A stretch of DNA of 64,000 nucleotides from an uncultured Clostridia bacterium (GTDB lineage: Bacteria > Bacillota > Clostridia > Oscillospirales > Acutalibacteraceae): NCBI GenBank assembly GCA_947585745.1, contig CANPXF010000003.1:62001-126000 (forward strand), in the 5' to 3' direction. This document shows positions 63,217-64,000 of the stretch, in pieces. The notes under the pieces were generated by a model, which was not told the DNA's origin, searched no databases, and was given only the letters and a program-made list of their open reading frames with translations. Positions within the stretch are counted from its first letter, which is position 1. Every line of letters begins with the position of its first letter. The position numbers and the translations under genes were made by a program.

Positions 63217-64000
63217 TTATGATAATAATATTTTTTCAGCGCATTTTATTCCGTCTACTGCCGCCGAAACAATTCCGCCTGCATATCCCGCTCCTTCTCC
63301 GCAGGGATAGAGTCCGCTTAAACCTATTGATTGTAATGTTTGGCTGTTTCTTGTAATTCTGACAGGAGAGGAGCTTCTCGTTTCAGCCCCTGTTAAAACC
63401 GCGTCAGGACTTGCAAAACCTTTTAACCTCTTGTCCATTTCAATTATTGCCTCACGCATACTATCGGTAATATAATCAGGCAGAAAACTATCAAGCCTTG
63501 CAAAGTTATATCCTCTTTTATAACTGGGTTTTACTTCACCGATAAATGATGAATTTCTGTTTTTCAGAAAGTCCTCAACCCTTTGAAAAGGCGCTGAGTA
63601 TCCGCCTCCGCCGAATTTAAAGGCGTTTTTTTCAATTTCTCTTTGAAATTCAATTCCTGCCAAGGGATTTTCGCTTTTATAATCGGAAGGGAAAACGCTT
63701 GCTAAAAGCGCGGAATTTGAATTTATCGCGTTTCTTTTAAACTCGCTCATACCGTTAGTGCAAACCATACCGATTTCGCTTGTTGCGGGTACAACCTCGC
63801 CTCCGGGACACATACAGAACGTATAAGCCCCTCGGCCGTTTTTTGTTTTAACATTCAGCTTATACGGCGCAGAGCCTAAAATTTTGTCGCCCGCGTATTT
63901 TCCATACTGGCTTTTATCAATATTTTCACGCAAATGCTCAATTCTCGCGCCCACGGAAAAGGGTTTTTGCTCCATAACAATATTGCTTTCATAAAGCATT
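63217..64000 (-). CDS. FAD-dependent oxidoreductase-like protein, C-terminal part (partial)
   Basis: At least 260 residues are present and the gene runs off the right edge. The segment matches the C-terminal half of the large uncharacterised FAD-dependent proteins (COG2509). MEQKPFSVGARIEH near the start, GAYTFCMCPGGEVVPATSE, VLTGAETRSSSPVRITR, and the closing FAD-binding GLYPCGEGAGYAGGIVSAAVDG are typical. Family members are about 530 residues, so the N-terminal Rossmann domain is missing from the window. The Met at the window edge is internal. Function of the family is not established. Confidence 0.88.
   Translation of the reverse strand, partial: MLYESNIVMEQKPFSVGARIEHLRENIDKSQYGKYAGDKILGSAPYKLNVKTKNGRGAYTFCMCPGGEVVPATSEIGMVCTNGMSEFKRNAINSNSALLASVFPSDYKSENPLAGIEFQREIEKNAFKFGGGGYSAPFQRVEDFLKNRNSSFIGEVKPSYKRGYNFARLDSFLPDYITDSMREAIIEMDKRLKGFASPDAVLTGAETRSSSPVRITRNSQTLQSIGLSGLYPCGEGAGYAGGIVSAAVDGIKCAEKILLS

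Overview
The window reads as chromosome of a low-GC, endospore-forming member of the Clostridia, most like the Ruminococcaceae/Oscillospiraceae. This rests on the PolC-type replicative polymerase, spoIIGA-sigE, yabP/yabQ/divIC, a SpoVB-type flippase, ylmC/ymxH, a SleB-like hydrolase, cdaA-cdaR, the MEP isoprenoid pathway, HisZ-dependent HisG and formate-THF ligase. No tRNA, transposase, phage gene, CRISPR array or toxin-antitoxin pair is visible. Almost all of the window is core housekeeping, and no stretch longer than 300 bases lacks a gene.

Layout. 1-8073: hemZ, a zinc-ribbon protein, a MurJ/SpoVB flippase, mazG, HU, rqcP, yabP-yabQ-divIC, an S1-domain protein and a THUMP RNA methyltransferase. 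8182-10894: pfkA, a MORN-repeat protein and a small Asp/Asn-rich lipoprotein. 10959-15317: sporulation block (sigE and spoIIGA on minus; ylmC and a SleB-like hydrolase on plus), two very small genes, a 98-base-period direct repeat and degV. 15345-29480: rpsB-tsf behind a folded leader, then pyrH-frr-uppS-cdsA-dxr-rseP-ispG-polC and an AI-2E family permease. 29477-35650: his operon ZGDCBAIE without hisH and hisF. 35715-39799: mtaB, a GHL10 glycosidase, a DUF1294 protein, a RluA-type pseudouridine synthase and a TIGR04086 membrane protein. 39853-42518 (minus): queA-tgt-yajC. 42685-45537: asd-dapA-dapB. 45643-47000: DUF3343 protein plus class V aminotransferase. 47087-49229: cdaA-cdaR. 49328-53871: rodA (minus), fhs, tsaE-tsaB-rpiB. 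54079-57191: small XRE regulator, MocR-type regulator (minus), murD. 57199-61447: two M42 peptidases, a GNAT protein and a methionine gamma-lyase family protein. 61513-64000: malic enzyme (minus), RNase P RNA (plus) and the C-terminal part of a FAD-dependent protein (minus).

How the genes work together. The rpsB-to-polC run joins translation, UMP supply, undecaprenyl and phospholipid precursors, the MEP pathway and DNA replication in one direction. SpoIIGA is the protease that activates the neighbouring pro-SigE, and SigE in turn normally switches on yabP/yabQ-type genes. The asd-dapA-dapB and his operons are compact biosynthetic units.

I found no convincing undescribed multi-gene system. 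The most open signals are small: a Shine-Dalgarno-masking inverted repeat before yabP, the 12535-13000 region (two tiny genes and a 55-base repeat pair), an SD-containing terminator before the TIGR04086 gene, and a folded 180-base leader before the methionine gamma-lyase family gene. Several CDS starts are set here downstream of the ORF-track starts because a clear ribosome binding site lies between them. All gene assignments come from reading the translated sequences, without database searches.
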